Position numbers and translations under genes: made by a program
Notes under the pieces: generated by a model
Databases searched by the model: none
What the model was told of the DNA's origin: nothing
Seen by the model: only the letters and a program-made list of their open reading frames with translations
Part shown: positions 8,053 through 16,792 of the stretch, in pieces
How the letters are laid out: each line of letters begins with the position of its first letter
Numbering within the stretch: the first letter of the stretch is position 1
Source: Olavius sp. associated proteobacterium Delta 1
Lineage (GTDB): Bacteria; Desulfobacterota; Desulfobacteria; Desulfobacterales; JAFDCJ01
Direction of reading: 5' to 3'
Length of the DNA stretch: 37,304 nucleotides
Assembly: GCA_902749685.1 (NCBI GenBank)
Contig: CACVKW010000280.1
Location: 1-37,304 of the forward strand

Positions 8053-8061
8053 ACTTGCCTG

Positions 8062-8925
8062 CTATTTCATATCCATATACTTCAGGACGGCGGCATTGAA
8101 GGCCTCAGGATCCTGCCACATAGCAAAATGACTGAGATTGGGCAGTAGGATGAGTGTTGATCCCGGAATGAGTGATGCCATCTGCTTGGTGTGATCCAAC
8201 TTTATAGCCTCATCATACTCCCCGACCGCTACTGCGACAGGGACTCGAATTGACTTCAGCTGCTCAGGTGTAAAGTTTGGCAATTTTGCCCACATTTCAG
8301 ATATCTGTGCGACAAACTCGTCAAACTGCTTGGGCGTCTTTGACAGCCGGGCATAATCGGCTGCTGTCCTTTCGACATAAGCCCCAAAGACGGGGTCAGT
8401 TTCGACCGTTGGCTTCACACCTGACGGGTTAAAGTTGGCACCGAATGCAAACAACCTTGCCAGCCGATCAGGATTGTTGACGGCGATATCGATACCGATA
8501 TTGCCTCCGTCACTCCACCCAACGATCGAAGCTTTTTTGATCGATAAAATATCCATGACAGCGAGAACATCGGAAGCCATTAAGTGATAGCTGTATGCTT
8601 GATCGTCTCTGGTACTGCGGCCATGGCCCCGGCTGGCAATATTGATTACTTTGTATTTGGCCGAAAATGCCGCGATCTGGCCACCCCAGTAATCCGTATT
8701 GCCCAGGCCACCATGCAGCAGTATCAAAGGCTCGCCGGACCCATAAATGGCGTAATAAATTTCAGCGCCGTTTACCTTGGCATAGCCGGTTGCCTTGGCT
8801 AGCGGTGCAGGCAATGGTGCGGGCAATGTCTGCCAGAGCTCTGCCGCCCCGGCCTCCGGCCCGCAACCGGCGATAGCGAAAATTCCAATGGCAAGCGCCG
8901 TTAAACAAACTGTAATACTTTTCAT
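8062..8925 (-). CDS. Lipoprotein alpha/beta hydrolase
   Basis: 287 residues. A lipoprotein signal peptide ends at the lipobox IAGC (Cys21), so the protein should be membrane-anchored outside the cytoplasm. The alpha/beta-hydrolase fold follows: oxyanion motif LLHGG (69-73), nucleophile elbow GWSDGG (Ser138), acid in VGEYDEA (Asp238) and catalytic His266 in NLSHFAMW. Closest in style to haloalkane-dehalogenase/epoxide-hydrolase-like esterases; the substrate is unknown. The start at 8925 is chosen because AAGGAGGTTCAGAAA precedes it and the signal peptide begins there. An in-frame extension 72 codons upstream would run through a terminator hairpin and is rejected. Flanked by terminators on both sides, so probably monocistronic. 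Confidence 0.9.
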   Translation of the reverse strand: MKSITVCLTALAIGIFAIAGCGPEAGAAELWQTLPAPLPAPLAKATGYAKVNGAEIYYAIYGSGEPLILLHGGLGNTDYWGGQIAAFSAKYKVINIASRGHGRSTRDDQAYSYHLMASDVLAVMDILSIKKASIVGWSDGGNIGIDIAVNNPDRLARLFAFGANFNPSGVKPTVETDPVFGAYVERTAADYARLSKTPKQFDEFVAQISEMWAKLPNFTPEQLKSIRVPVAVAVGEYDEAIKLDHTKQMASLIPGSTLILLPNLSHFAMWQDPEAFNAAVLKYMDMK

Positions 8926-8986
8926 TTTCTGAACCTCCTTTTCACGAATTTTACTTATGGTCCCACCTTCTTCCTTGTACCTGAAG

Positions 8987-9022
8987 TAAAAAATCCCGCT
9001 CTCATGGTCGAGAACTGGGATT
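8987..9022 (-). terminator. Terminator hairpin upstream of the hydrolase gene
   Basis: On the minus strand AATCCC...TCTC-GACCAT-GAGA...GGGATT is followed by a TTTTTT run. It would end transcripts coming from the yhaON side. It lies about 60 bp before the hydrolase start, so it could also act as an attenuator. A hydrolase promoter, if separate, must lie between it and 8925, but none is obvious. Confidence 0.65.
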
Positions 9023-9183
9023 ATTAACATAGCTGAACCATTTTTTGATCCTTTTGCGCCAGGATTTTGATTCGGAGTCAACGGAGCATTTTTCGATGTC
9101 CCCGGATGATAGCCGATACACAATAAATATGCAAGCGGCAACGCAAAGCGTCCAGGACAACGTCAAAGTCGTCTCGAACTGGT

Positions 9184-9387
9184 TCAGATAGAAGCGGTCA
9201 CCATATACTCGCTATCACTGTGCGCCCCGCCACCCTGAGGCTCCATGCCATCCAGTGTCGGGACGTTCTGCGCCGCGGATGACGCCGACATTGACGTTGG
9301 TCCCGGTGGCCGGGTCGCCCTCCGTATGAAACGGTCGTTTTTGGACCGTACCCGCTTTAAAAACCGTATCCATGTGACCGAAAGCTG
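9184..9387 (-). pseudogene. Shredded remains of a CPG2-type M20 peptidase (glutamate carboxypeptidase-like)
   Basis: Immediately after the yhaN stop, the minus strand reads FGHMDTVFKAGTVQKRPF, which matches the zinc-site HMDTVF segment of glutamate carboxypeptidase. Without a gap in frame it jumps to TNVNVGVIRGAERPDT, a block that lies over 100 residues later in intact enzymes. After a one-base shift it continues VPTLDGMEPQGGGAHSDSEY, the C-terminal zinc-ligand block, and ends at TGA 9184-9186. So three conserved blocks in the right order survive while the intervening coding sequence is deleted. The remaining sequence 9023-9183 carries no other recognisable block. Confidence 0.8.
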
Positions 9388-12300
9388 TTAATTCAGCATG
9401 AGGACCTGTATTCGTTTTTCACCCTGAATATTTTTTGCGTCCTCCACAATACGACTGTGGTGAGTAAAAAGTATAACCTGGTTCTTTCTCGATATATCTG
9501 CCAGGACCTTGAGTGTTGCCCGGGAACGTTCATCATCAAAGTTGATCAGGATATCATCTACAATAAAGGGCATGGGCTCGCTGGTCTCAAGGCGCCATTC
9601 CAGGGTGGCCAGGCGCAGGGCAAGGTAGAGCTGATCACAGGTGCCGTCGCTCAACCCTTCTACCGACACCCGCGTATTATCCTGCCGCACACCGATAAGA
9701 ACGGGATTGCCATTGTCATCAACATCGGCCTGGAGTCCGGCAAAAGAACCAAGTGTCAGCTCGGAAAAAAATCTGGAGGCAATCTGCAGCACCGGTTCCT
9801 GATGTTCCTCCCGGTAACGTTCAATCTCATCCTTCAGCACCATGGTAGCCAGCTTAATCCGGGCATATTGCTCAACCAGGCGTTTGATCCTGGCCACAAC
9901 CTGCTCCATTTTCTCGGCTGCCTCTGCCGCCTGGGCACTGCCGTCCATGAGTTGCAGTTCCCGATTCTCTTCGCCGATGACCTTTAAAATTTCCTTGATT
10001 CTAAGATAGAGCTCTTCGTCAACATGTCGCCTCAGTGATGCGATCTGTCCCGGCAACTCATCCAGATCGACTTCACCTGCCTGACTTTTGATTTCCTCAA
10101 GCGGGACGCCCTCGCTCGCCTTTGCCAGGGAGGACTCTGCATCGGAAATCTTCTCCTGCAGACGCAGGTACGCGACAGATTTCCGGCTAGCTTCGGCCAG
10201 GCCGGTTGCCTTGTCGCACCTGGCTGTTGCGAGTAACTCTGCCATCTGCCCATCCAGGCTTTGCAGAGTTTTTTGCGCATTTTCTATTTCAGCGGTCAAT
10301 GCCTCTGCTTCCTCATTGTTTTTCTTCAGCAGTTCGTGGTCCTGCCGGGCCTTGCCAAGCATGGTATGCAGCTGCAGTACGGCCTGATCCGGGGCTAGAT
10401 CCTTTAGATCAGGAGCTGCCTGGTCCAACTGGGTCTGCACATCACCGCTGAATTTAGCGATATCACGGCCAATACCATCGATGCGGCTTTGAAATTCCTT
10501 GGCCTTTTCAAGTTTGTCTAAACAGCCGCCAATGGTTTCAAGAAGATCAAGCGCTTCACTGGGTACCACTGGATCTGTAAGACCCAGGCCTGCCAGGGCC
10601 TTATTCCACCTTTTGTGCCACTCGGTTTTGGCTGCCTCTACGGCCTCCTGCTCTTTTTGGGCCTTGCCCAATGCTGTCTGGACCTGCGCCTGCTTGTCAG
10701 TAAGTTTTTCCAGTTCCGTCCCATGCTGGGCGATGTTCTCCAAAACCGATTCAGCAAAGACCAGAACCGGCGACAGCTCCCTGCCGGAGAACGCTTCGCT
10801 TTCCTCCAGGGCTTTCAGCTGCTCTACCAGGGCCTTGCGATATTTCTGCCGGATCTGGTCCTTCTGTGAAATTTCGCCTTCCTTCTCTAAGATTTCGGTC
10901 ACCCTATACCGCAGGGTGACAATATCAGACAGCCAGGCCAGCATTTCCTTGGGTGAAAGCGGCTTAATTTTTATGGATTTCCAGATTCCCTGCCATGCGG
11001 CTGCAAGGTCCCGCCCCCGTTTGGCGGTTTCCTGCTCCTGATTGATGATCTCCCGGATTGTTTCCTCAAGGCTTTCAATCCTGGCCCGCAGCGATGCCGC
11101 CCTTGTGACCCGCTCCGCTTCCCGTCTCAGCCGATCGGCGATATGATCCGCTTGCTCAACATGCTGCTCGTAGGCCTCGTGCACGGTCTGGCCCGGCTCA
11201 TATTCCTCAGCCTCTTTTGAGATATTCGCCCCATCGATCCACTGCCGGCGCAGGAGCTGCCAGCCCGCCTGCCGTTTTTTGCGGGCCACCTCCAGATCCT
11301 GCTCAGTGGGAACTTCGCCGCCGTATATTACTTCCTTGTGGTCGGCCCTGGCAGCCTTCAACTCCCCTTCAGCCTTTTTGCGATCCTTGTTCAGCTGCTG
11401 TCTCTGATTGTCAAGCGCACTGTAGTCCGTCTCAAAGTGTCTCACCGTTTCCGGCAAAGGCAAAGTCAACTCCAGCAATTGATCCAGCTCCCCGAACCAC
11501 AGCCCTAATCTCTTGAGGTCTGCCTGGCAGCTCTTTTTTCCCCCCGCAATCTCGCGGGCAATCTCCTCGATTTGCTCGTCAATATCACCCGATCTGCGGG
11601 CCAGTTTCAATGTCTTTGCCAAGCCATCACTGACCCTGACGGCCGGCCGGCCGGACAAGGCTTTAGCAATTTCTTTGAGCCCCTTTTGTGCCTCATCTTT
11701 CTGCTTGCGCGCCTGCAACGCCTGCTGCGTCAGGGCCTCATACTGAGAACTCAGGGTTTGAATGGTTCTCTTCTTGCCCAACACCGGCCGCAATGACTCG
11801 GCATCTTCCAGCTTAAGTTCGGGCCGTATCTCTTTGATCAGGGCTGCCGCATCCTTACGGTTATTGATCCGCATGCCATCCAGCCGGGTTCGGTCCTCGC
11901 GGCCTTTGCGGTACTCGCCGAGCCGCTGATGCAGATCCTCAATCGTTGCAGCATGGTTCAGAAGCGGTCGGTTCAAAGAGATGCCTGCCTGCTTTGCCTG
12001 CAGTTTCTCCAACCGGTCTCCGTCTTTGTCGAGCTGAAGCCGGACTTCACGGATACCCTGCTCCACTTGCCGGAGCAGCTCTGAAAACTCCGGCGGCAGC
12101 ATGACCACATCCCCTAACTCACGCTGTTGCTTTTTCAGGGTTTCAAGTTCCGCCAGTTCGGGGATGGCCCTGTTCAGCCGATCAAGCCGCTGCAACTCGG
12201 CACCCTTCTGCCTGCTCTCATCCTCAAGTCTGGCCTGTTCTTCCTCCGCGGCCTGCAGGCGCTTCTTTTGTTCCTTCCATTTGCGGGAAGGAAGGCTTGC

Positions 12301-12894
12301 ATCTTTAACTATTTTTTTCAGCTCTTTATACTCTTTGATGGCCTGGTTGATCTGCTGTTTGGCACCCCGCGCCTTAAACAGTTCATCTGCCTCGGCATCA
12401 AGGGTGTCCATAATTTTTTTCAACGAAGAGATGCCGGCACCGGCGGCAAACAGGGCCTGGCCCACCTCGCCTTTCTGGGCCAGGATATCCTCACCGCCCT
12501 GCACCAGGGTTTTATGATCGATACCATAAAGCGATTCAAAGAGGGCCGGTTCAATGCCGTGCAAAAAGGTGGCAAGCATGCCTGGATCCAGGGGCTTGCC
12601 ATCAGGATCGAGGAGATCGGCCTTTCTCTTCTTGCGGCGCAAAAAGGAGAGTTCCCGGCCATCAGCGCCTTGGAGGCAACCACCGACCAGGAGTTGATCA
12701 TTGGCATGCACGAAGTTATCGGAAGTACGCTCGGGAAAACCGTACAACAAGGCCTTGAGCGCCCGGAGTGAACTGCTTTTTCCGGCCTCGTTTGGGCCAA
12801 GGATGATGTGGAGGCCCGGCGCCCTAAGATCAAACTCAAGAGTCCGATCTGTGAAGGGGCCAATGGCCTTTAAGTCCAGCCGCTTGAGCCTCAT
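9388..12894 (-). CDS. yhaN: YhaN-like Rad50/SbcC-type ATPase
   Basis: 1168 residues. An N-terminal ATPase half with Walker A GPNEAGKSS (about 34-42) and a C-terminal half with the signature-like VEGLSDGTCDQLYLALRLATLE and Walker B PFIVDDILINFDDERS are separated by about 800 residues of charged heptad-rich coiled coil. This is the Rad50/SbcC architecture in the YhaN branch. I see no CxxC zinc hook near the middle. It should form a clamp with the YhaO nuclease that processes DNA ends. The ATG overlaps the yhaO stop by 4 bp (ATGA), with GGAGGAGAGGC just before it, so the two are coupled. C-terminus intact: the M20 remnant begins right after its stop. Confidence 0.92.
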   Translation of the reverse strand: MRLKRLDLKAIGPFTDRTLEFDLRAPGLHIILGPNEAGKSSSLRALKALLYGFPERTSDNFVHANDQLLVGGCLQGADGRELSFLRRKKRKADLLDPDGKPLDPGMLATFLHGIEPALFESLYGIDHKTLVQGGEDILAQKGEVGQALFAAGAGISSLKKIMDTLDAEADELFKARGAKQQINQAIKEYKELKKIVKDASLPSRKWKEQKKRLQAAEEEQARLEDESRQKGAELQRLDRLNRAIPELAELETLKKQQRELGDVVMLPPEFSELLRQVEQGIREVRLQLDKDGDRLEKLQAKQAGISLNRPLLNHAATIEDLHQRLGEYRKGREDRTRLDGMRINNRKDAAALIKEIRPELKLEDAESLRPVLGKKRTIQTLSSQYEALTQQALQARKQKDEAQKGLKEIAKALSGRPAVRVSDGLAKTLKLARRSGDIDEQIEEIAREIAGGKKSCQADLKRLGLWFGELDQLLELTLPLPETVRHFETDYSALDNQRQQLNKDRKKAEGELKAARADHKEVIYGGEVPTEQDLEVARKKRQAGWQLLRRQWIDGANISKEAEEYEPGQTVHEAYEQHVEQADHIADRLRREAERVTRAASLRARIESLEETIREIINQEQETAKRGRDLAAAWQGIWKSIKIKPLSPKEMLAWLSDIVTLRYRVTEILEKEGEISQKDQIRQKYRKALVEQLKALEESEAFSGRELSPVLVFAESVLENIAQHGTELEKLTDKQAQVQTALGKAQKEQEAVEAAKTEWHKRWNKALAGLGLTDPVVPSEALDLLETIGGCLDKLEKAKEFQSRIDGIGRDIAKFSGDVQTQLDQAAPDLKDLAPDQAVLQLHTMLGKARQDHELLKKNNEEAEALTAEIENAQKTLQSLDGQMAELLATARCDKATGLAEASRKSVAYLRLQEKISDAESSLAKASEGVPLEEIKSQAGEVDLDELPGQIASLRRHVDEELYLRIKEILKVIGEENRELQLMDGSAQAAEAAEKMEQVVARIKRLVEQYARIKLATMVLKDEIERYREEHQEPVLQIASRFFSELTLGSFAGLQADVDDNGNPVLIGVRQDNTRVSVEGLSDGTCDQLYLALRLATLEWRLETSEPMPFIVDDILINFDDERSRATLKVLADISRKNQVILFTHHSRIVEDAKNIQGEKRIQVLMLN

Positions 12895-14147
12895 GCCTCT
12901 CCTCCGTGTTGGATCAATTTGGCGATCAGAAGTTCCTTAACAGCATCCCGCAGCTCGCTCAAATGTTCAGGCTGAACCGCCAGCAGAGAATCCACGTCCA
13001 GCAACTCGGCCGGCAATTTGGTTTTCAGATTGGCAAGGTCCGGCACCCACGTCGTGAGCGCATCGCCATCAAATTCCAGGCTCTCAACCGCCTGCAGCAG
13101 ACCGGACAGGGCTGTATCTTCACCAACGATCTGTGCCAGGCTGGTCTTGCGGTTTGTTCGAAACTTCACCTTCTCAAGCCACACATCACCGAGTCCGGCG
13201 GCAATACCGCGAAACTCTTCGGTCCATTGAACCGAACGGGCATGCAGCTCGGCATGCAGCGGGCAACTTCCCGCCAGCTGTAGTCGCAAGGCCAGGGTCT
13301 GGCCATCGACAATCGCTATCTCTTTTTCCATGGCCGTACGGACTCGCTCATAAATTGCCTCTTTGGTCTCGCATTCAGAAAGTTCCGCCAGGCAAACGGT
13401 CCAGCGCAGCACGTCAAGTTCACGCGCTTCAACTTCAGTAATTCGGCCATCCTCCACAGTCACCAGTGTGGCGCCCTTGGCACCGGTTTCCTTGATGTGC
13501 CGGCCTTGAAGATTGCCGGGAAAGAGGACCCAGGGATCTTCAGCAACAACCTCACGCTGATGGACATGGCCCAAGGCCCAGTAATCATACCCCTTGGATT
13601 TCAGATCATCGATGGTACACGGTGCGTAATCCTCATGCCCCTCACGGCCAGTCAAGGAGGTGTGGAGCAGTCCAATGTTAAAAAAATTGGAATCGTGCTG
13701 GCGGTATGACGAGGCCAGATTCTCCGTCACAGCGCGGCTGGAATAGCTCCGGCCGTGAATCATCACGCCAATATCATCAAGTTTGACGGATTGGGGTTTC
13801 CTGGGAGAAAAAAGAGTTACATTGTCAGGCAAGGGCATCGTCTTGGTGGTTTGACTGGCTGCATCGTGATTGCCCGAAACAATAAACACTTTAATCCCGG
13901 CTTTATGCAGCCGGCCCATCTGGCGCACAAAAAAGAGCCCGGTATTGTAATCCTTCCAATCACCGTCATACAGATCGCCGGCAATCAGGATAAAATCAAT
14001 TTTTTCCTCAATGGCCATTTCAACCAGATTCTCAAAAGCCCGCCTTGTGGCCCCTCGAATCTCGTCAACCGGCGCATCGTCATGGACCTCAAGACCTTTT
14101 AATGGACTATCGAGATGTATGTCTGCTGTGTGGAGGAAACGGAACAT
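12891..14147 (-). CDS. yhaO: YhaO-like Mre11/SbcD-type nuclease
   Basis: 418 residues. Metallophosphoesterase of the Mre11/SbcD family, partner of the overlapping yhaN product in DNA end processing. All metal-binding motifs are visible in order: DIHLD near residue 9, GDLYDGDW (about 57-64), SGNHD (about 94-98), LLHTSL (about 161-166) and GHVHQRE (about 195-201). A capping domain and a C-terminal helical region that would clasp the coiled coil of YhaN follow. It is the first gene of the pair. The ribosome-binding site before its ATG is weak (GGGG). Length agrees with the YhaO family. Confidence 0.93.
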   Translation of the reverse strand: MFRFLHTADIHLDSPLKGLEVHDDAPVDEIRGATRRAFENLVEMAIEEKIDFILIAGDLYDGDWKDYNTGLFFVRQMGRLHKAGIKVFIVSGNHDAASQTTKTMPLPDNVTLFSPRKPQSVKLDDIGVMIHGRSYSSRAVTENLASSYRQHDSNFFNIGLLHTSLTGREGHEDYAPCTIDDLKSKGYDYWALGHVHQREVVAEDPWVLFPGNLQGRHIKETGAKGATLVTVEDGRITEVEARELDVLRWTVCLAELSECETKEAIYERVRTAMEKEIAIVDGQTLALRLQLAGSCPLHAELHARSVQWTEEFRGIAAGLGDVWLEKVKFRTNRKTSLAQIVGEDTALSGLLQAVESLEFDGDALTTWVPDLANLKTKLPAELLDVDSLLAVQPEHLSELRDAVKELLIAKLIQHGGEA

Positions 14148-14217
14148 AAATTTTTACCCCATTTAGGTTGAATCCCTTCTATTTAGCGTTTATCGGCGGG
14201 TTGATTCCAGCCATTCT

Positions 14218-14334
14218 TTATGTGGGCGGTGGTTGATTCAAATAGATAAAATCTTCAACCGCCTTTCTCCCCCGATGGATATGCCTTCCTTTTGGCATGC
14301 CGAAGGTCATACAGATCACAACTTTTTTATCGTT
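14218..14334 (-). pseudogene. Probable C-terminal tail of a nitroreductase
   Basis: Just beyond the ferredoxin gene's stop the minus strand reads KKVVICMTFGMPKGR, then HRGRKAVEDFIYLNQ, stop TAA at 14218-14220. The Gly-x-Pro and RRK...E(D/E)F/I-YLN pattern resembles the end of nitroreductase-family flavoproteins (GYPxxxPxxRPRKxxEExVxxN). No flavin-binding N-terminal domain is present. The fragment may have been attached to or followed the ferredoxin gene. Assignment rests on about 30 residues. The rest of 14148-14217 is featureless. Confidence 0.35.
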
Positions 14335-14340
14335 TATTTT

Positions 14341-15504
14341 TTACTTCAGCAGATCCATATGCCCTGTTCGAATAGAGTCTACAACCAGTTTGCCGGTCAA
14401 CTTTAGTTTCCCGAGGCGGCCCTTCTTGCCGGCCACGATGAGGTCGTGAAGATCTTCCCGTGTTTGCGGCGGTTTAACTTCGACAGGTTTTTTCGCCAGG
14501 GTTATGGATTGTGCCGGGCAAGCCGGGACACAAACACCACACCCGATACAGCGATCCTGATTGACCACGGCCGGCTGGTTTTTGGCGGAATGGCTCACCG
14601 CTCCGACCTGGCAGCGTTTAGCGCAGACACCGCATCCTTCGCATGTATTCCGGTTCACGGCCGCATAAAAGTTAGAAGCCCAAAAATCCAGTGGTTTCGG
14701 GAGGATATTTTGAATCCTTAGCATGCCACAGCAGCATCCGCAGCATGAACAGATGAACTCGGCTTCTTCCGTATTGGAGGGCTGCAGCACCAAGCCTTGT
14801 TTCTGATTCTGTTCGATGATCGATATGGCTTCATCTCTGGGAATTTCTCGGCCGATGTGGCTTAGCCGGGCCATCCGGGCCATGCTGCCGATGGCCAGAC
14901 AGGTCTCCTTGCGGTTCGTCACTTTACAGGAGCCGCCCTCCAGCGATTTTTTCTTGCGGCAAATGCAGTCAATGATCACAAAGGGTTCTTCAGCCTGTTG
15001 CAACAGGGTTATCACCTCATCAAAGGTGCTGACATTATGCTGCGGATGAATGCTCTTAGAGACTGGAATGGTGCGCATCTGCGGAAGTTTCGAACTTAAA
15101 AATGAAACACCGAAATTTTTGCTCGACGTGTATTCATTGAAATCCTCGATAAACTCGGGTGTCAGGCGGTTCTGTTGATATTCATACATCCCCACCACAA
15201 GGGGCGCATTGCAATAATGCATTTTGCCATGCTTGATTTTGGATTCAAGGCCCCCCTTTTCCTGGATACCGTCCAGAGTTGTTTCCAGGTCGCCGGCTGA
15301 TTCGACCAGGCGGCCGGCCCGATTAAAAATCGTTTCAAGCGGCTCATATTGATAACTCAAACAACAGGCAATCTCAGCCTCTTGAGGTGTAAAAATGTGC
15401 TGCAAAATTTTTATTTCAACGCCGGACCGCGTGGCCGGAAACCCGATGACCTGGTTGTCTAAATGTTTTTGCAGCCTGACATAAACCTGATTATTTTTTT
15501 CCAC
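14341..15504 (-). CDS. Multi-cluster 4Fe-4S ferredoxin-type protein with N-terminal helical domain
   Basis: 387 residues. The first half is a helical, winged-helix-like region. It is followed by Cys motifs DCICRKKK and ETC, then a dense FICSCCGCCCGML block (about 250-262). The C-terminal third is a classic two-[4Fe-4S] ferredoxin: CEGCGVCAKRCQ and CIGCGVCVPACPAQSI. The first of these has Gln where Pro is usual. No signal peptide, so cytosolic electron transfer is likely; partner unknown. This fusion type is common in sulfate reducers. The start is GTG at 15504, chosen because GGAGGTATTGC precedes it. A palindromic operator-like site lies 50 bp upstream. Confidence 0.85.
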   Translation of the reverse strand: MEKNNQVYVRLQKHLDNQVIGFPATRSGVEIKILQHIFTPQEAEIACCLSYQYEPLETIFNRAGRLVESAGDLETTLDGIQEKGGLESKIKHGKMHYCNAPLVVGMYEYQQNRLTPEFIEDFNEYTSSKNFGVSFLSSKLPQMRTIPVSKSIHPQHNVSTFDEVITLLQQAEEPFVIIDCICRKKKSLEGGSCKVTNRKETCLAIGSMARMARLSHIGREIPRDEAISIIEQNQKQGLVLQPSNTEEAEFICSCCGCCCGMLRIQNILPKPLDFWASNFYAAVNRNTCEGCGVCAKRCQVGAVSHSAKNQPAVVNQDRCIGCGVCVPACPAQSITLAKKPVEVKPPQTREDLHDLIVAGKKGRLGKLKLTGKLVVDSIRTGHMDLLK

Positions 15505-15557
15505 GCAATACCTCCGCTTTAAATCGAGTAAGAAATTTTACAAATTACCCAATTCCA

Positions 15558-15573
15558 TGAGTAAATTTACTCA
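15558..15573 (-). promoter_or_regulatory. 16-bp palindrome TGAGTAAATTTACTCA upstream of the ferredoxin gene
   Basis: Perfect palindrome about 55 bp before the GTG of the ferredoxin gene. A further GAGTAA half-site lies nearer the gene (about 15528). The symmetry suggests an operator for a dimeric repressor. Which regulator is unknown, and no promoter boxes are convincing. Confidence 0.4.
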
Positions 15574-15902
15574 ATATCCTGAGCATATGCAAACAATTAT
15601 TTGAACCAAAAGCAAGGGCATTGGGCAGGGCTTCCCGTCTAATTATTCGTGAACGGATTTGTAACTGCCAACCCGCCCATTTCGATATGGAAAGATGGAG
15701 CTGAAGAGCCTGGTTGATCCTGTTTAAGTTGGCAGAGCCAACTTGCGGTTTCTGTAATTGAGGCCTGTCCATCACCGGATTGATTTTTCTCGCCCGATCG
15801 TCTAAAGTGATCGGGCCTGAAAATGAACGGCTGCCGGTGCGGGCTGCCCTTTGTGGAAAGATCTCGGCCGCCGGCAGCATCAAGAATTTGAAAGGAGTGG
15901 CA
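15574..15902. other. Gene-free leader region with two hairpins before the flavodoxin gene
   Basis: Contains two small inverted repeats: AAGTTGGC-AGA-GCCAACTT (15726-15744) and GCCCGATC with GATCGGGC (15792-15816). The second lies about 90 bp before the flavodoxin start and could be a leader structure. Neither has a T-run, so they are not simple terminators. I see no reliable coding sequence here. Confidence 0.4.
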
Positions 15903-16388
15903 ATGAACGTTTTGGTTTTGTATTATTCCAAGGGAGGCAATACCCGTAAACTTGCCGAAGCTATCGCCGAGGGAGTGGGGCCGGTCGATGGGGTCGAGGC
16001 TTTACTGCGCCATACCCGGGACGTGACCAAGGACGATTTCGTGGCTGCCGATGGGCTGATTGTCGGATCACCGGTCTACTTCGGGACGATGGCCGCTCAG
16101 TTGAAATCAGTCCTGGACGAGTTTGTCGGGGTTCGCCGGAAAATGGAAAACAAGGTTGGTGCCGCTTTTTCCACCGCCGGCGATGCCAGCGGCGGCAAAG
16201 AGACCACCATGATGTCCATCATCCAGGCATTGCTGATCTATGGAATGATCATCGTGGGCGATCCAATGTCGGCTACGGGCCACTACGGAACCGCCTGCGT
16301 CGGCGCACCGGATTCCGCGGCCCTGGAAAATGGACAAAAGCTGGGCCGGCGGGTGGCCGAGCTCGTCAAACTAATTACTCCGCCCTAA
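15903..16388 (+). CDS. WrbA/flavodoxin-like FMN protein
   Basis: 161 residues of the flavodoxin fold. The FMN-phosphate loop YYSKGGNTRKLAEAI (about 7-21) and the WrbA-type second loop GSPVYFGTMAAQLK (about 55-68) are intact, followed by AAFSTAGDASGGKETT. The expected role is cytosolic two-electron flavin redox chemistry (quinone reductase or electron carrier). GAAAGGAGTGGCA sits just before the chosen ATG. An open frame extends 41 codons further upstream but lacks a ribosome site and covers a hairpin, so it is not used. It lies divergent from the multi-cluster ferredoxin gene, a possible functional link. Family sure, exact enzyme not. Confidence 0.9.
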   Translation: MNVLVLYYSKGGNTRKLAEAIAEGVGPVDGVEALLRHTRDVTKDDFVAADGLIVGSPVYFGTMAAQLKSVLDEFVGVRRKMENKVGAAFSTAGDASGGKETTMMSIIQALLIYGMIIVGDPMSATGHYGTACVGAPDSAALENGQKLGRRVAELVKLITPP

Positions 16389-16792
16389 TAATTATTGCAA
16401 TGCAATATTGAAAGCGCCTCTGTGAATACTGAAGACGGGTGTTGCATGGAAGCTCAGCTGATTACTATGGAATCTATAACTTTTTAAACATGTAGTCACC
16501 GCCCGCTTCGCTCAAGTCGCCAAGATTGCAGAGAAAATTTTCCTTTAACTTTCTGATCAGGGGCCAGAAAGTTAAAAAAACCAAGCCCTTCGGGCAATTG
16601 CGTGGACTGCAATTAGCACTCCTTTTTGCCAAAGTATTTGGTTCCATTTGAAGCGGATTGTCCTTTATGTTTGCCGTCCTCTCAACGGTAAACATAAAAT
16701 TAATACTCTTTGCGCACTTTGCGGCTCTGCGGTGAATAAGGTTATAGTAAATACGCCACCACAACAACGAATAGATTCACATAGGAAAAAAT
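16389..16792. repeat. Gene-free region with a 12-bp inverted repeat and dispersed CTGCGGTGAATAA element
   Basis: TTTAACTTTCTG (16544-16555) pairs perfectly with CAGAAAGTTAAA (16565-16576) around a 9-nt loop. A small GCCC-TTC-GGGC hairpin follows. Near 16710-16738 lies TTTGCGGCTCTGCGGTGAATAA, closely matching TTTGCGCCTGCGGTGAATAA at 25487-25506. This suggests a dispersed intergenic element. A 97-codon minus-strand frame over the region has no ribosome site and no recognisable domain, so I do not call it a gene. Confidence 0.5.

Noticed and set aside
8926..9141. 72-residue N-terminal extension of the alpha/beta hydrolase
   Set aside because: It runs through a terminator hairpin, and the lipoprotein signal and strong ribosome site both mark 8925 as the start.
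15545..15883. 112-codon minus-strand frame upstream of the flavodoxin gene
   Set aside because: No ribosome site, spans two hairpins and a palindrome, and shows no domain.
16474..16767. 97-codon minus-strand frame
   Set aside because: Lies over an inverted repeat and a dispersed element; no ribosome site or domain.
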